From assembly GCA_963971575.1 (NCBI GenBank), contig OZ020623.1, forward strand, positions 12,154,980 through 12,218,979: a stretch of DNA of 64,000 nt. The letters are read 5' to 3'. Below, one piece after another: positions 22,679-33,164 of this stretch. Each line of letters opens with the position of its first letter. Position 1 is the stretch's first letter. The stretch is from Liopterus haemorrhoidalis. Lineage: Eukaryota > Arthropoda > Insecta > Coleoptera > Dytiscidae. The translations under genes were made by a program, and so were the position numbers. The notes under the pieces were generated by a model. It did no database searches. It was not told where the DNA came from and saw nothing but the letters and a program-made list of their open reading frames with translations.

Positions 22679-22974
22679 GCTCTCACTCTTCGGGCTCTAC
22701 CTATATCTATCTATTGTATACGTAAACACCCTTTGCGTTTGTACCATAACGGCGACCAGAGTTCTATATTCGCCGTAATACACTGGGACATTACCCAAAG
22801 CTGTGAAATTGCTACATCTTGCGGAGTATGCACCAATTACGAAAAATTTATATAAATTCACTTTCACAGTATTTACATTATGTTTATTTTATAATTCAAA
22901 ATCTAAATATGGATAAAAGTATAGATATAGTTTTATGTATTTTAGGTAATATAAATGAAAATTGAACTTGTATA

Positions 22975-23480
22975 AAAAAAACTTCTCCAGTTATTTTTAT
23001 CTTCCCACTCTCTATCTTTCAGGCCTCTCTTGGCCACATCTACTTTATCCCGCCACGAACTTCTTGGTCTACCTCTCTTTCTTCGTCCTATTGAGCTCCA
23101 GTCTCTCACTCTATTTATCCATCTTCCTTTATTTGCTCTCCTAACATGGCCGTATGAGATGAGTCTTTTTTCTTATATGTATGTTAAAATTTTCTTTTCT
23201 ACATCCATTCTTCTTATTTCATAATTTCTGATCCTATCCATTCTTGTGACCCTCTTCCCCAGTATTCCATTTCTGTAGCCGTGATTTTATTTGGAATCCT
23301 CTTGTTCATAACCCAGTTCTCTGCTTCAGATGTTATAATGCTTTGGACTATAGTTTTGTGTCGTTGTTTTTGGCATTTTTGTGAGTTTTCTATTCCAGAG
23401 AACTGGGTTTAGTCGTTTAATGCATTCTTGTTTGTCCCAGTTGACTGTTTATTTCTTATCCCGTCGATGCATTTTTTGAG
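22975..23480 (-). pseudogene. LINE reverse transcriptase, C-terminal fragment
   Basis: The minus-strand translation reads RVTRMDRIRNYEIRRMDVEK, a stop, then RLISYGHVRRANKGRWINRV, RDWSSIGRRKRGRPRSSWRD and KVDVAKRGLKDREWEDKN. The YGHV.R....RW...V.DW...G.R.RGRPR..W.D pattern is the standard tail of endonuclease/reverse-transcriptase ORFs of RTE/jockey-like LINEs. Stops and truncation mark it as dead. Confidence 0.82.
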
Positions 23481-24390
23481 ATCGTGCATAGAAGATATTT
23501 GAATCTATCATACCCTTTTGTTTGCAGATCTTCCTGGATTTCCAAGGCATGAATTTCTCCTTCATCAGTTGATAGGTACTCCGTTGTACTGAAGTTATTA
23601 TAAGTTTTACAAATCCGTCTTAATCTGTCATTTTCAAAGGTTTAAATCATAGACTTCCACTCCCTTTATCATATTTGTCCGCACCTTATACTTAACATAA
23701 TTCGTAGAAAACGTAATTTTTCTCTCTGCAATTATATTGGCTCCTATTCTTTTGCATTTTAAATTATTCTACATGTCAAATGGTATAATTCACCTCTATA
23801 AATAACTGCATTTCAAAGAAAATTTCCCGAACAGTGATGTCGAAAGATCTAATCGTAATAGTTAAAATTCAGAACACAACTTACTGTAATTTATAACAAT
23901 AGTTTTTTATTGTTCAGTTGGTAATACATATATTTTAATCTATTGCTGACATAATAATAGATCCATAGTTATTTTTATTTATTACAAAATTTAATAACCA
24001 TTTTTATCGTAAATAAATAAATCTGTAAATGTAAAAAAAAGGTTTATATACAATTTTTGACACTTTTATGATCATTTTAATCACGTGACTGGCAGACATT
24101 TAAAAATGGAGTTGTAGGACAGGAAAACTCGTTATTTACACATGCGAAATAGGCGTTTAATATTATATTTGATTTTTGTAAACATTTAGTAAATCATATT
24201 GCTGTATTGTGATATTATATTGATTATATTCAGTGTAAAAATACCAAAGTAGAGCTGAAATACAGCCATTTTGTGAATTTATCGGTTATATTTGTCACAA
24301 GTAGCAGATTTAATATTATATATTTCATTATGATTTCATTTTATCTGAAAAAACTTTTATCAAAGTGTGAATACATCATATTTAGACATT
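23480..24390. other. No gene; possible further LINE remnants
   Basis: Reverse-transcriptase similarity may continue weakly to about 23700 on the minus strand, but I could not follow a frame. The rest is AT-rich with nothing I can name. Confidence 0.35.
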
Positions 24391-24676
24391 CAGGCCCGAC
24401 AAGAGGGCGGGGGTAGTCGGGAAAAATTCCCGGGCCCCCCGCTTGTTTGGGGCCCCGGAGTCGGCACGTGGTTGTCACTCAGCTGTATTTTGGTAGTGCG
24501 GACCTTTTGTTTGCTCATCACTTGTATTTTTGGAGAGAGAGGACCTTTTTTTGTGCTCATCAGTTGTATTTTCACCTGTATTATAATAAAAATTCCCGGA
24601 TATAAAATTGATCATTACCCGGGGCCCGCAAAGAAAGTTTCTCCCCGGGGCCCCAGAAGTCCTCTCGGCGGCCCTG
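24391..24676. mobile_element. GC-rich-ended MITE carrying the GAGGACC module
   Basis: The ends CAGGCCCGACAAGAGGGCGG and (reverse complement) CAGGGCCGCCGAGAGGAC are inverted, with inner GGGCCCC arms (GGGGCCCCGGAG and CCCGGGGCCCC). The centre has two GGACCTTTTTTTG-GCTCATCA-TTGTATTTT modules. No matching 8-bp duplication is visible. The open frames on both strands here are products of the palindrome. Confidence 0.65.
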
Positions 24677-24719
24677 TCTATGAGTGCACGAGTCCATCTC
24701 ACCTGATTTCCATCCTTTG

Positions 24720-25205
24720 GTTTAATTTTAATGTAAAAATTTATTCAAAATCTTTCCTTTTCCTTTAAAAATTGAGGTTAAATTTCATATCAGTTGTAAT
24801 TTTACACAAATTAATGAAAAGAGGACACTTTTATTTCCTCTTCTAAATTTGCAATTAATTCTTTATCCAAAGCACTAGAAATTAATCAATAATTTGGCAC
24901 AAAATATTTTAAATTCCAATACAGAAGATAATAAAATTTTCTAATTAATAGAAATCTGATCTTATAGTAAATGTGATATAGCAATTTCATTTTTTATTAC
25001 TTTGTTACTAGAAATGTTCTGCAGCTGTCTACATTTCCTAAAATTAAATTTAGTGTTCATGTGTTCTGAATAAAAGACATTTTCAGGAGTTTTAACTTGC
25101 TTTAGTATAATTCACTGTATTGATATCTGACCGAAGTCAACTGCTTATTTCTGGCTGAGTTGAGGTTCAAGCCATACCTACGCCCGAGAAGCTACGGACC
25201 ACCCC
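24720..25205. other. No gene recognised
   Basis: AT-rich sequence without a feature I can support. Confidence 0.35.
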
Positions 25206-25207
25206 GT

Positions 25208-25797
25208 CGTAGATCTTTAAGACGAGTGAACTTTAAGTTCACCGATCTTTAAGATCGGTATGCTTTCACACTTGATGTTTAAATCTCTGGTGCTGTCATC
25301 AGCTACAGTAATTTTGTCCTTAAGTTATCGTCATGAAATTACCAGTTTTGAACTGTCTGCGCAAACGCACATTTTGAATTATTATAAACAAATAAGGATA
25401 TTTCATTTCATTCTACAATAAAGACACTACAATAAAGAATATATTACACCTGTATTAACATGTAAGTCGATACATTTTATCTCAATTATTGTAGCTCTGT
25501 ATTTTATTAAACACATTATTAAAATAAATAATTTTATTATAACAATAAGTATAAACTTCATATAACGTCGATATAATACAGTATTCTTGTTTATGATAAT
25601 ATAAAATGTTGACAGCACAAATTCAAGGAGTATTTTTTTAGAATAGAAATTAAGTTGGCAATGCGGACGAAGTTTAAGACGCAGATCTCTGTCTTAAACA
25701 TCGCTTGTATTTAGACGAGGCCATACGGTTTCACATTAGCGTTTAAAGATACATTCACTTTAACATCCGATCTTAAAGATCTAGTGTGAAAAGGGTA
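25208..25797. mobile_element. Harbinger-type MITE (602 bp), tandem copy A
   Basis: It matches copies at 25827-26428 and 50709-51310 nearly base for base, but its first ~15 bp are replaced. The right end is GATCTAGTGTGAAAAGGGTA. The 3-bp TTA target seen at the 50.7 kb copy points to the PIF/Harbinger superfamily. The recurring 63-residue open frame is not supported as a gene. Confidence 0.8.
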
Positions 25798-25826
25798 CTA
25801 GCCTTAAACATACATTCTCTATATTA

Positions 25827-26428
25827 TACTCTTTTCACACTAGATCTTTAAGACGAGGGAACTTAAAGTTCACCGATGTTTAAGATCGGTATGCTTTCAC
25901 ACTTGATGTTTAAATCTCTGGTGCTGTCATCAGCTACAGTAATTTTGTCCTTAAGTTATCGTCATGAAATTACCAGTTTTGAACTGTCTGCGCAGACGCA
26001 CATTTTGAATTATCATAAACAAATAAGGATATTTCATTTCATTCTATAATAAAGACACTACAATAAAGAATATATTACACCTGTATTAACATGTAAGTCG
26101 ATACATTTTATCTCAATTATTGTAGCTCTGTATTTCATTAAACATATTATTAAAATAAATAATTTTATTATAACAATAAGTATAAACTTCTTATAACGTC
26201 GATATAATACAGTATTCTTGTTTATGATAATATAAAATGTTGACAGCACAAATTCAAGGAGTATTTTTTTATAATAGAAATTAAGTTGGCAATGCGGACG
26301 AAGTTTAAGACGCAGATCTCTGTCGTAAACATCGTTTGTATTTAAACGAGGCCATACGGTTTCACATTAGCGTTTAAAGATACATTCACTTTAACATCCG
26401 ATCTTAAAGATCTAGTGTGAAAAGGGTA
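25827..26428. mobile_element. Harbinger-type MITE (602 bp), tandem copy B
   Basis: The full copy starts TACTCTTTTCACACTAGATC and ends AAAGATCTAGTGTGAAAAGG-GTA. The right flank CTAGCCTTAAACAT and ATTCTCTATATTA is the same as after copy A, so the MITE and its flank were duplicated together as one ~630-bp unit. Confidence 0.85.
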
Positions 26429-26689
26429 CTAGCCTTAAACATATATTCTCTATATTAGGCACTATATCTTGATTTTTTTTTTTTATTCTTCTTCCCACGC
26501 GTGGCATATGAGTAAAGGGTTGGCAGCTGCATTTAAACGGATGCAAATCACTGCACACGTGTTCTTGCATTGTAGCACGTGTCTAGTAAAACAATCACCG
26601 TGAAATTATTGAAATACGTTATACAGGACGTGTGTGTATTCGTTATGACCTAAACGTGTTCAACCCCAAGACATGCTCATGCAAATTTT

Positions 26690-28440
26690 ACTTTCAACGA
26701 ATAGAAAAAAACTGAAGCTTTCTTAGAAAAGGTTATACACATTTATCAAACTAACCTTAGTGGATGTTTGTTTGTGGGTGCAGACAAAATTGAAAGGGTC
26801 AACACATATAAGCTAGGATGATTAAGTAAAGGATGCGCTATTCGTATACTAACAACATTGACGATTGTGTGGAAACCCCTGTTGAGAAAGAAGGCAATAT
26901 ATGTCTGTACTGTGCACACTGCAACTACGTAATGCGCATGTGCTACATTTGAATTTGAAACAAGCGTATTTTTAAATGAAAATAATTATGGAATTTCTTA
27001 GAAATTATTCTAAAATGTAATTTCACAACAAATTTTATAACATATTTGAGAAATTTGTATAACACGGTGTTAATTTTCTGCGTATCGTGTCAAACGGACC
27101 TGAAACTGTATAAATGTGTATTTAAAATTTATCTAATCATTTTAAAATAATATTATTCGTCATTAAAACAATCTTTAATGATATTTTAAAAATTAAAGGC
27201 TGCCAATAAAGGAGGCAGTATTATGAATTTAATCAGTCAGTTAAAGGATAAAATGGTAGTTACAATAAACTAAAATAAGCTTGAAAAATATTAGTGCCAA
27301 ATAATACTACCCAAACATCTTGTTGCGAAAATTACATGACTATGACCCGATTGCAAGAACCTCTATTAAATTTAATGATTCAAAATACCAGAGGTGGCTA
27401 GCTATGGGTCCTTTTCAAATATTCTGATAAGACGTTGAAGGGCCACATCCTTTGAGTATCCCCCCACAAACCAGAAATTAATTTAATTTTTATCGTTCGA
27501 TTAATGAAGGATTGAAAGACGGATGTACAAAATGAAATATATGGGGGGAGCGGGTGCAGAGGGGTTATTTTTGATATATATATTTTTACATTACATAGAA
27601 ATATTCTAATCTTTACCTATAAGGGATGGTTTGATAATTTTTATTTGGTTGTGATAATTGATTAAATGAAAGTATGGAAATAAAATATATAACACAAATA
27701 CATACACATATTTTTATTGGTTTTGAAATATCACAAGTCTGTTGAACATTTTTCTTTTCGCCACCTTGTGTATATCTAACAATTTAGCACAGTAATAGCG
27801 TCTTACGTGTGTACGCAGTACCGCGATATATATCTTTCTCACTCAGTAATGGTTTCCACACATTTTACACACGAATAGCGCATCCTTTACTTAAGCATCA
27901 TCCTAGTATATAAGTATTTGGGATGAGGATTCCCGTGAAATTAGAAGACAAATAGAGCAAGGAATGCCAACTTTTGGTAAAATGAAGTAACTACTAACAT
28001 CTTACGACTTACCAAACGAATTAAATCTTCGATTAGTGAAATGCTGCATCTTTCCAGTAGTGTTGTATGGTGTAGAGGCCTAGATTCTAACTAAAGAGTT
28101 AAGTAGCAGAATAGATGCCCTCGAAATGTGGATTTATAGAAGAATATTGCGCATTTCGTGGGCCAGCATAACTAAGAATGAAGAAGTACTCACCAAGATG
28201 GAAACAAAACTTCAATTAATGTTCCAAATTAAAATGAGGAAGTTGGAATATCTGGGCCGTGTAATAAAAATAAAAGGCAAGGATCAGCAGGAAGACGACG
28301 AATATCCTAGTTGCGGAACTTAAGAGAGTGATTTGGAATGTCAAGCAGAGATCTTGTCAGGGCAGTAGCATCCAAGGTTAAGATTGTTATGTTAGTGGCC
28401 AACCTTCCAACCGGAGATGGTACTTGAAGAAGAAGAACAT
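26690..28440 (+). pseudogene. LINE reverse transcriptase fragment split by a hAT element
   Basis: The left piece (ending 26812) encodes NLSGCLFVGADKIERVNTYK. The right piece (from 27907) continues through YLG, then DSREIRRQIEQGMPTFGKMK, LVKCCIFPVVLYGVEA, LEMWIYRRILRISWASITKN and KMRKLEYLGRVI, ending near VWFGMSSRDLVRAVASKV-like sequence. The Y-K-Y-L-G, EIRRRIEQ, LYGVEAW, MW.YRR.LRISW and KLEYLGH blocks are diagnostic of the RT thumb and tail. The hAT element 26813-27906 sits exactly between K and Y of YKYLG. Several stops show it was already decaying. Confidence 0.85.
26813..27906 (-). mobile_element. hAT-like non-autonomous element, copy 2
   Basis: It has the same ends as copy 1 (CTAGGATGATTAAGTAAAGG) but lies in opposite orientation. 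The flanks CATATAAG and TATATAAG form an 8-bp duplication with one mismatch, which supports hAT. Removing it restores the LINE reading frame across the site. Confidence 0.88.
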
Positions 28441-28869
28441 TAGGCCAGGAAATAAATAATTTTGAAAGAAAAGTTGCGGGAGTTTTGGAAATTGAGGCGA
28501 TTAATAGGTCTTGAGGTGCTGATTTCAGGGATATATTTTGAAATTATTTTTTTTTGCCGGAACTTCGATAAAAACCTCGAAAAATGTGCAAAAAATGTTT
28601 TTTTTTTGCAAATATCTCTGTACCATTGCAAAATTCGAAAAAAACATATATATACTAAATTAAAGGGAAATAAATTCTCTATAGTTTGATATTCATAAGC
28701 TTTTGTGCCGCCGCAAAGTTGGTAAATATTTCGAATTCATGAAAAATGTAATTTTCGCCGAAAAAATAACGGAAAAATATTAACCCTTTACTGTATGAAT
28801 TTTTATTTTTGGCTGAAATAATTCATGGGCATTAGGAATTGGTTCTTATTGATAGAAAAATTAATTAAA

Positions 28870-29558
28870 CCAGTGGCGAAGGGAAACCTCCGCTAGACTT
28901 GACCTACCAAAAAATAAAAAAAAAAAAAAAAATAAAATTTTTTTTTTTTAAATATTTAGATAAATCTTCAAAAATACATCAAATTATGTTCTATACAAAT
29001 TTTTGTCCAAGGCTTGGTTTACTTGTTACGAATTAATTATCATGACCATGGAAACGTTACATATAAATATGAAAAAATTGAGAATTTTAAATAATTTTAC
29101 AAAAAAATTTGAAATTTTTTCGTTTTATCAAAAAACGTCTCAAATAAAAGTTATTAGTTATTGCATTTATAGTAACTTTTGTTCAATAAATTTTTTCGAA
29201 ATATTTTTCTGTTGCTAAATATTCGCAAAAATCTTAAAATCGACACGAGTAAACTCCCATTTCTATTCAAACGATCTTTATAAAAAACAATAGGGTTCTT
29301 CCCATTTAATAGGAGAATTTTGTAGTACCAAAACGAATTCTCTAAGTTGAACCGTTCTTGAGTTATCGTGTATACATACAGACACAAACATAGACACACA
29401 CACACACAGACACACACACAGACACACACACATACGGACGGCACTTCGAAATAGGTTTTTTGGATTCCCTGGACCATGAAACGTGATCATTAGTCAAAAT
29501 CTCGACATCGAAAATTTTCGCGATTACAATACTTGCCCCTTATATATTAAGGTCGGGC
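28870..29558 (+). repeat. CAGTGGCGAAGG repeat family, copy 2, with CA tract
   Basis: It starts CCAGTGGCGAAGGGAAACCT and ends TATATATTAAGGTCGGG. The CA-rich tract at 29380-29432 alternates CACA with GACA and is followed by ACGGACGGCACTTCGAAA. It is nested in the piggyBac-like element. The cysteine- and valine-rich open frames on the minus strand come from the CA tract. Confidence 0.8.
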
Positions 29559-29589
29559 AATTAAAAAATATATTTAAAATATTAATTAT

Positions 29590-29900
29590 TATTTTTATGA
29601 AAATAGGGTTTGTGCCATACATGGAACATTATGATTCTACATTATGTTACAAGAGAAAATTATACCGTATTATTTGCTCGTCAATTGCTAGGTGTTCTTC
29701 ATTAGGTATTAAAAGCAGTCGCTCCCGAATTTTTGAAAGAAAAGGTCGTATCTTCTAGTTGTCCTTTCTCAATAAATTTAGAGTTATCGTTGAAGTGCAA
29801 ATTCCGCTTGATATCCTCAAATCTATTGCACCCCATTACTTGAGATACTGCAGGATCCATTGCTGTGTATGTGGCATATATGAATATTCATGAAGTAACA
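29590..29900 (-). pseudogene. piggyBac transposase fragment
   Basis: Its nucleotide sequence is the reverse complement of 7610-7870, with the same NRFEDIKRNLHFNDNSKF- and LAIDEQII-type translation on the minus strand, broken by stops. The shared decay suggests both copies derive from one already-defective source. Confidence 0.75.
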
Positions 29901-29916
29901 TTCTGATTCAGTTTTA

Positions 29917-29917
<1 letters not shown>

Positions 29918-29952
<35 letters not shown>
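29918..29952 (+). repeat. (AAT)n microsatellite
   Basis: Ten or more AAT units lie directly at the left side of the 308-bp ATT-flanked repeat. Similar tracts at 30268-30292 and 30406-30426 suggest retroelement-type tails. Confidence 0.9.
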
Positions 29953-29954
29953 TG

Positions 29955-30262
29955 TTAGTTAAGCTTGTAGTCCTGATAGTTGGTGTTTTGGGTGGCATGA
30001 AAGCCTCCTATCGAAGGGAAATCGAGTCCATTCCCGCCTGTAGATCTTTTGCCAACTCTTTGATCTGCAGGATGCAGAAAGCAGTGCTACTCGGGTCAAT
30101 CCGCATTGTGCGGGCACTGGATCTAGCGTAATTTCCTCGGCTGCATATCGCCAGGGTTTGGGATGCAGCCGTGTGTATTTAGCTCCACTAGTCTCTTGTA
30201 TGACGCGGCTCAAAAGGTTGCTGAAGTTTGAGATTAGTGGACGCTTGTCAAGACCTGACAAA
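29955..30262 (-). repeat. ATT-flanked ~308-bp repeat, copy 1
   Basis: It is bounded by AAT microsatellites on both sides. On the minus strand it starts GGGGTTTGTCAGGTCTTGAC and ends near CAGGACTACAAGCTTAAC. Copies lie at 40405-40712 (full) and 40134-40268 (half). The ~100-residue open frame (MSGLDKRPLISNFSNLLSRV...) is kept in the two full copies but resembles no protein family I know. A short retroposed sequence is the best guess. Confidence 0.75.
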
Positions 30263-30489
30263 CCCCATAATAATAATAATAATAATAATAATTAGACTAG
30301 ACGAGGAACATATTAGGAAAGCAGCCGATACTTGACTTTGGTTCGTACGGTTATAAGCCCCGGACTAAGTCCGTGATTATATATATATATATATAAAGAT
30401 AATAATAATAATAATAATAATAATAAGTAAAATAAAAAATAAAAATCGGAATGTGCCATATGTGGCACACTATGCGGCAAAGGGTTAAC

Positions 30490-31440
30490 TTTGATCCTGC
30501 TAATTTTCCAAAATATACTATTATTTTTATTTATTTATTTATTTTTTTAAATAATAGTGAACGTCATTGTGCTCACCTGTCAGAGGATCAATTGAATATT
30601 ACTGTACAAGATACCTGGAAAGTCCCATATTAGGGTGGAGGCTAAAATTCCCAATTGACAATATCCAAAAAAACAATCTTTAATTTTTAATGGTTTAGAT
30701 TTATAATCTAAACCCTGTATAGATGAATTAGCAATTATTAGAATGTATGTTATTTCCCAACATTTTTCCATTTTAATAAGGTTAAAAACAAACTTTTTTG
30801 AATCTTGTTATTTCATCATTTCCAATTCGTCATACATTTATTGCATTACATAACTTAAAACAGACTGCCTATTTATACTTATCTCAAATAACTTATCAGG
30901 AACTTTAACTGGCAGTATTTTATTTAGTTAGTTGGACATATTAACCTACTGGATAAGGCAAACCTTGTGTTAACCTCTTTTAAATAAAAAATAACAAAAC
31001 TTCTACACATAAGTAAACTGGTAGTGTTGAAGAAAAACAGGACTATATTTAATGTACTTGAGTTCTTGCGTAATTACTAAATTTATTAACGATTACTAAA
31101 GTCTAAATTATGTGTCATATACGTATATGTTTATGTTAATATCTGACTAACATTTCCAAGAAAATTATTGGAAAAGTACCTACTGCAATGCTAAATAAGA
31201 GAAAATTTAGGTTAGCTGAATTTACCAAGAATTTCGTATTTGAAATTGAAGTAATTATTATTCTATTAGACATTCTTTGAATAGCTAAGGTCAGTTTATT
31301 CATTTTTTAAACTTCTTGTACAATTAAATATTAAGCAATTTTTATACACAATGGCACATTTAATTTTGTACAGTTCGTTATGATTTTGGCGAGAAGAAAA
31401 AAATTATATAAACTTTTATATTTTAAAATCTTCAGCTTCA
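30490..31440. other. No gene recognised
   Basis: This is AT-rich, largely unique-looking sequence. The open frames at 30451-30771 show no family pattern. Confidence 0.4.
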
Positions 31441-31447
31441 TGATGGC

Positions 31448-31701
31448 GGCGATGAAAAATGGATCTAATTCTACAACCCGAAACGCAAGAAATCATGGGT
31501 TGATCCTGGTCAACCATCAACATCAACGCCAAAGCGAAACATATGGAGGGATATGGAGGGTGTCGTCTATTATGCGCTGTTAAAACCAAAAAAGAAACAT
31601 CACAGCAATAGCGCAAGTTATCAACAACAAATGGAGCGTTTGTATGATAATTGCCCATCAATTGCATCAAATCGCCGGAAAGTGATTCTTCTCAATGACC
31701 A
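31448..31701 (+). pseudogene. DD34D mariner transposase, internal fragment
   Basis: The frame reads GDEKWI, a stop, FYNPKRKKSWVDPGQPSTST, PKRNIWRDMEGVVYYALLKP, KKKHHSNSASYQQQMERLYD and RRKVILLNDQ. This matches the mariner core: GDEKWI..DNPKR..SW..PGQP.TSTPKRNIH..K..L..WWD..GVVYYELL and VILLHDNARPH. The block around GKKVLLCIW is deleted, HDN has become NDQ, and the fragment ends abruptly. N- and C-terminal parts are absent. Confidence 0.88.
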
Positions 31702-31834
31702 GTGGCGCAGTCACGGGGGGGGGGCGTCTCCCCCCCCCCCATGGCCACCAGAATTAGCACAATTATTATGAAGTATTATCTAATACTAGCAGATTACCCG
31801 GCGCAGATTGGGGAGTTGAAGATAAAATTTGTTA

Positions 31835-32588
31835 GGGGGGGGGGGGGGTATGGTCAGAGCAGCACATTTTATACCCATTTTCAAGATTTTTTTTTAGAAA
31901 ACTGTTAATAGTAACCTGATTGGGATAATACCTACAGTAAAGAACAACCTTTGAAGAGTATCCAAAAAAATTTTTATTGAAAAATATCGAAAATTAAGCT
32001 CGTGACATGAATTTGAAATTTTCGTTCAGGACAAAGAGTTTATTTGCGGTGAGACACATAACTAATGACTGGATCGTCTAAAACAAAAAAACAAAAAATA
32101 TTTCGTTAGTTTATGAGTTTCTTGAGATAACGCTGTCGAGTTTTTTCAAATATCTAGATTATTTAATTTTTGGTATAAGTTTGAAGTCAAAAAAACGAAA
32201 AAAACGGAATTTTTTTTTTCGAAATTTCTGTTTTCAGTTGTAAAAAATTCCATAAAAAAAAAAGAAAGCAAGAAAAAAAAAAATATATCTCGACAGCGTT
32301 ACCTCAAGAAACTCATAAACTAACGAAATATTTTTGGTTTTTTTGTTTTAGATGATCCAGTCATTAGTTATGTGTCTCACCGCAAATCAACTCTTTGTCC
32401 TGAACGAAAATTTCAAATTCATGTCACGAGCTTAATTTTCGATATTTTTCAATAAAAATTTTTTTGGATACTCTTTAAAGGTTGTTCTTTACTGTAGGTA
32501 TTATCCCAATCAAGTTACTATTAACAGTTTTCTAAAAAAAAATCTTGAAAATGGGTATAAATTGTGCTGCTCTGACCATACCCCCCCC
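31835..32588. mobile_element. Fold-back element with ~300-bp arms
   Basis: The left arm (31835-32140) and right arm (32289-32588) are inverted repeats with few mismatches, around an A/T-rich loop of about 148 bp. Each end starts with a G-run then TATGGTCAGAGCAGCACA. TTA flanks both sides (31832-31834 and 32589-32591), a 3-bp target as in PIF/Harbinger. No coding capacity is seen. Transcribed, it would form a long hairpin. Confidence 0.88.
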
Positions 32589-32599
32589 TTAACCGCAAC

Positions 32600-33160
32600 A
32601 GTAATATAATTTAAAATTACGTTGTAAACAATATTGACAATTTTTTTCCCCCCGTATAAATACACATTTTTTTAAAGATTTTCTACTATTGAAAAAGCGA
32701 TATAATTACTGTCCAAGTGAAAATACATCACATTCCAAATATGCTCCAACGAATTATATGAAAGAGGGCGTTGATCATTTTTTCCCCTGACGCATCTACT
32801 AAAACATTCGCCCACTCAAATATTCAGAAGTCACTTCTAGCGATACACTTTTTTACCCCAAACTATTGGGCAAACATTCATTATTTTAAACTACTAATTA
32901 CTCGATTCAGGTAAGATAAAGTGGAAATCTGGCTTCTTTACAATTTCAGAATGTAATTTTAAAACGACACCTCAAACGTGAAATAGAGTAGAAATAGTAG
33001 AAATATAGTAAAAAGAGTAGTTTTGGAGAAAATTGCAGTCTAAAAATCGGTCTTTGGTTTTGTTTTATAGATAAATATGAAACATATTAGCCGATGAGCA
33101 ATATCCACGGCCTCATCAGGCAGTGTTATCCATTACAGCATTACGTTTTCATGGGTAACC
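32600..33160. other. No gene recognised
   Basis: AT-rich spacer between the fold-back element and the next inverted-repeat element. Nothing can be supported. Confidence 0.35.
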
Positions 33161-33164
33161 GACG

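Larger units (their letters stand above)
28780..30488 (-). mobile_element. piggyBac-like element, both TTAA ends present
   Basis: TTAA at 28780-28783 is followed by CCCTTTACTGTATGAATTTT. The right end reads CGGCAAAGGG followed by TTAA at 30485-30488. It is the opposite-strand relative of the relic at 7545-8452. It contains the nested repeat 28870-29558, a transposase scrap, and an ATT-flanked repeat block (29955-30262). Confidence 0.75.

Noticed and set aside
24367..24768. 133-codon plus-strand frame through a Gly/Pro-rich stretch
   Set aside because: It covers the GC-rich palindromic arms of a MITE and is matched by antisense frames; no domain.
25427..26249. 63-residue frame conserved in three places (also 50940-51131)
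   Set aside because: Conservation is explained by the near-identical 602-bp Harbinger-type MITE copies; it lacks a domain and is AT-rich with Ile/Lys bias.
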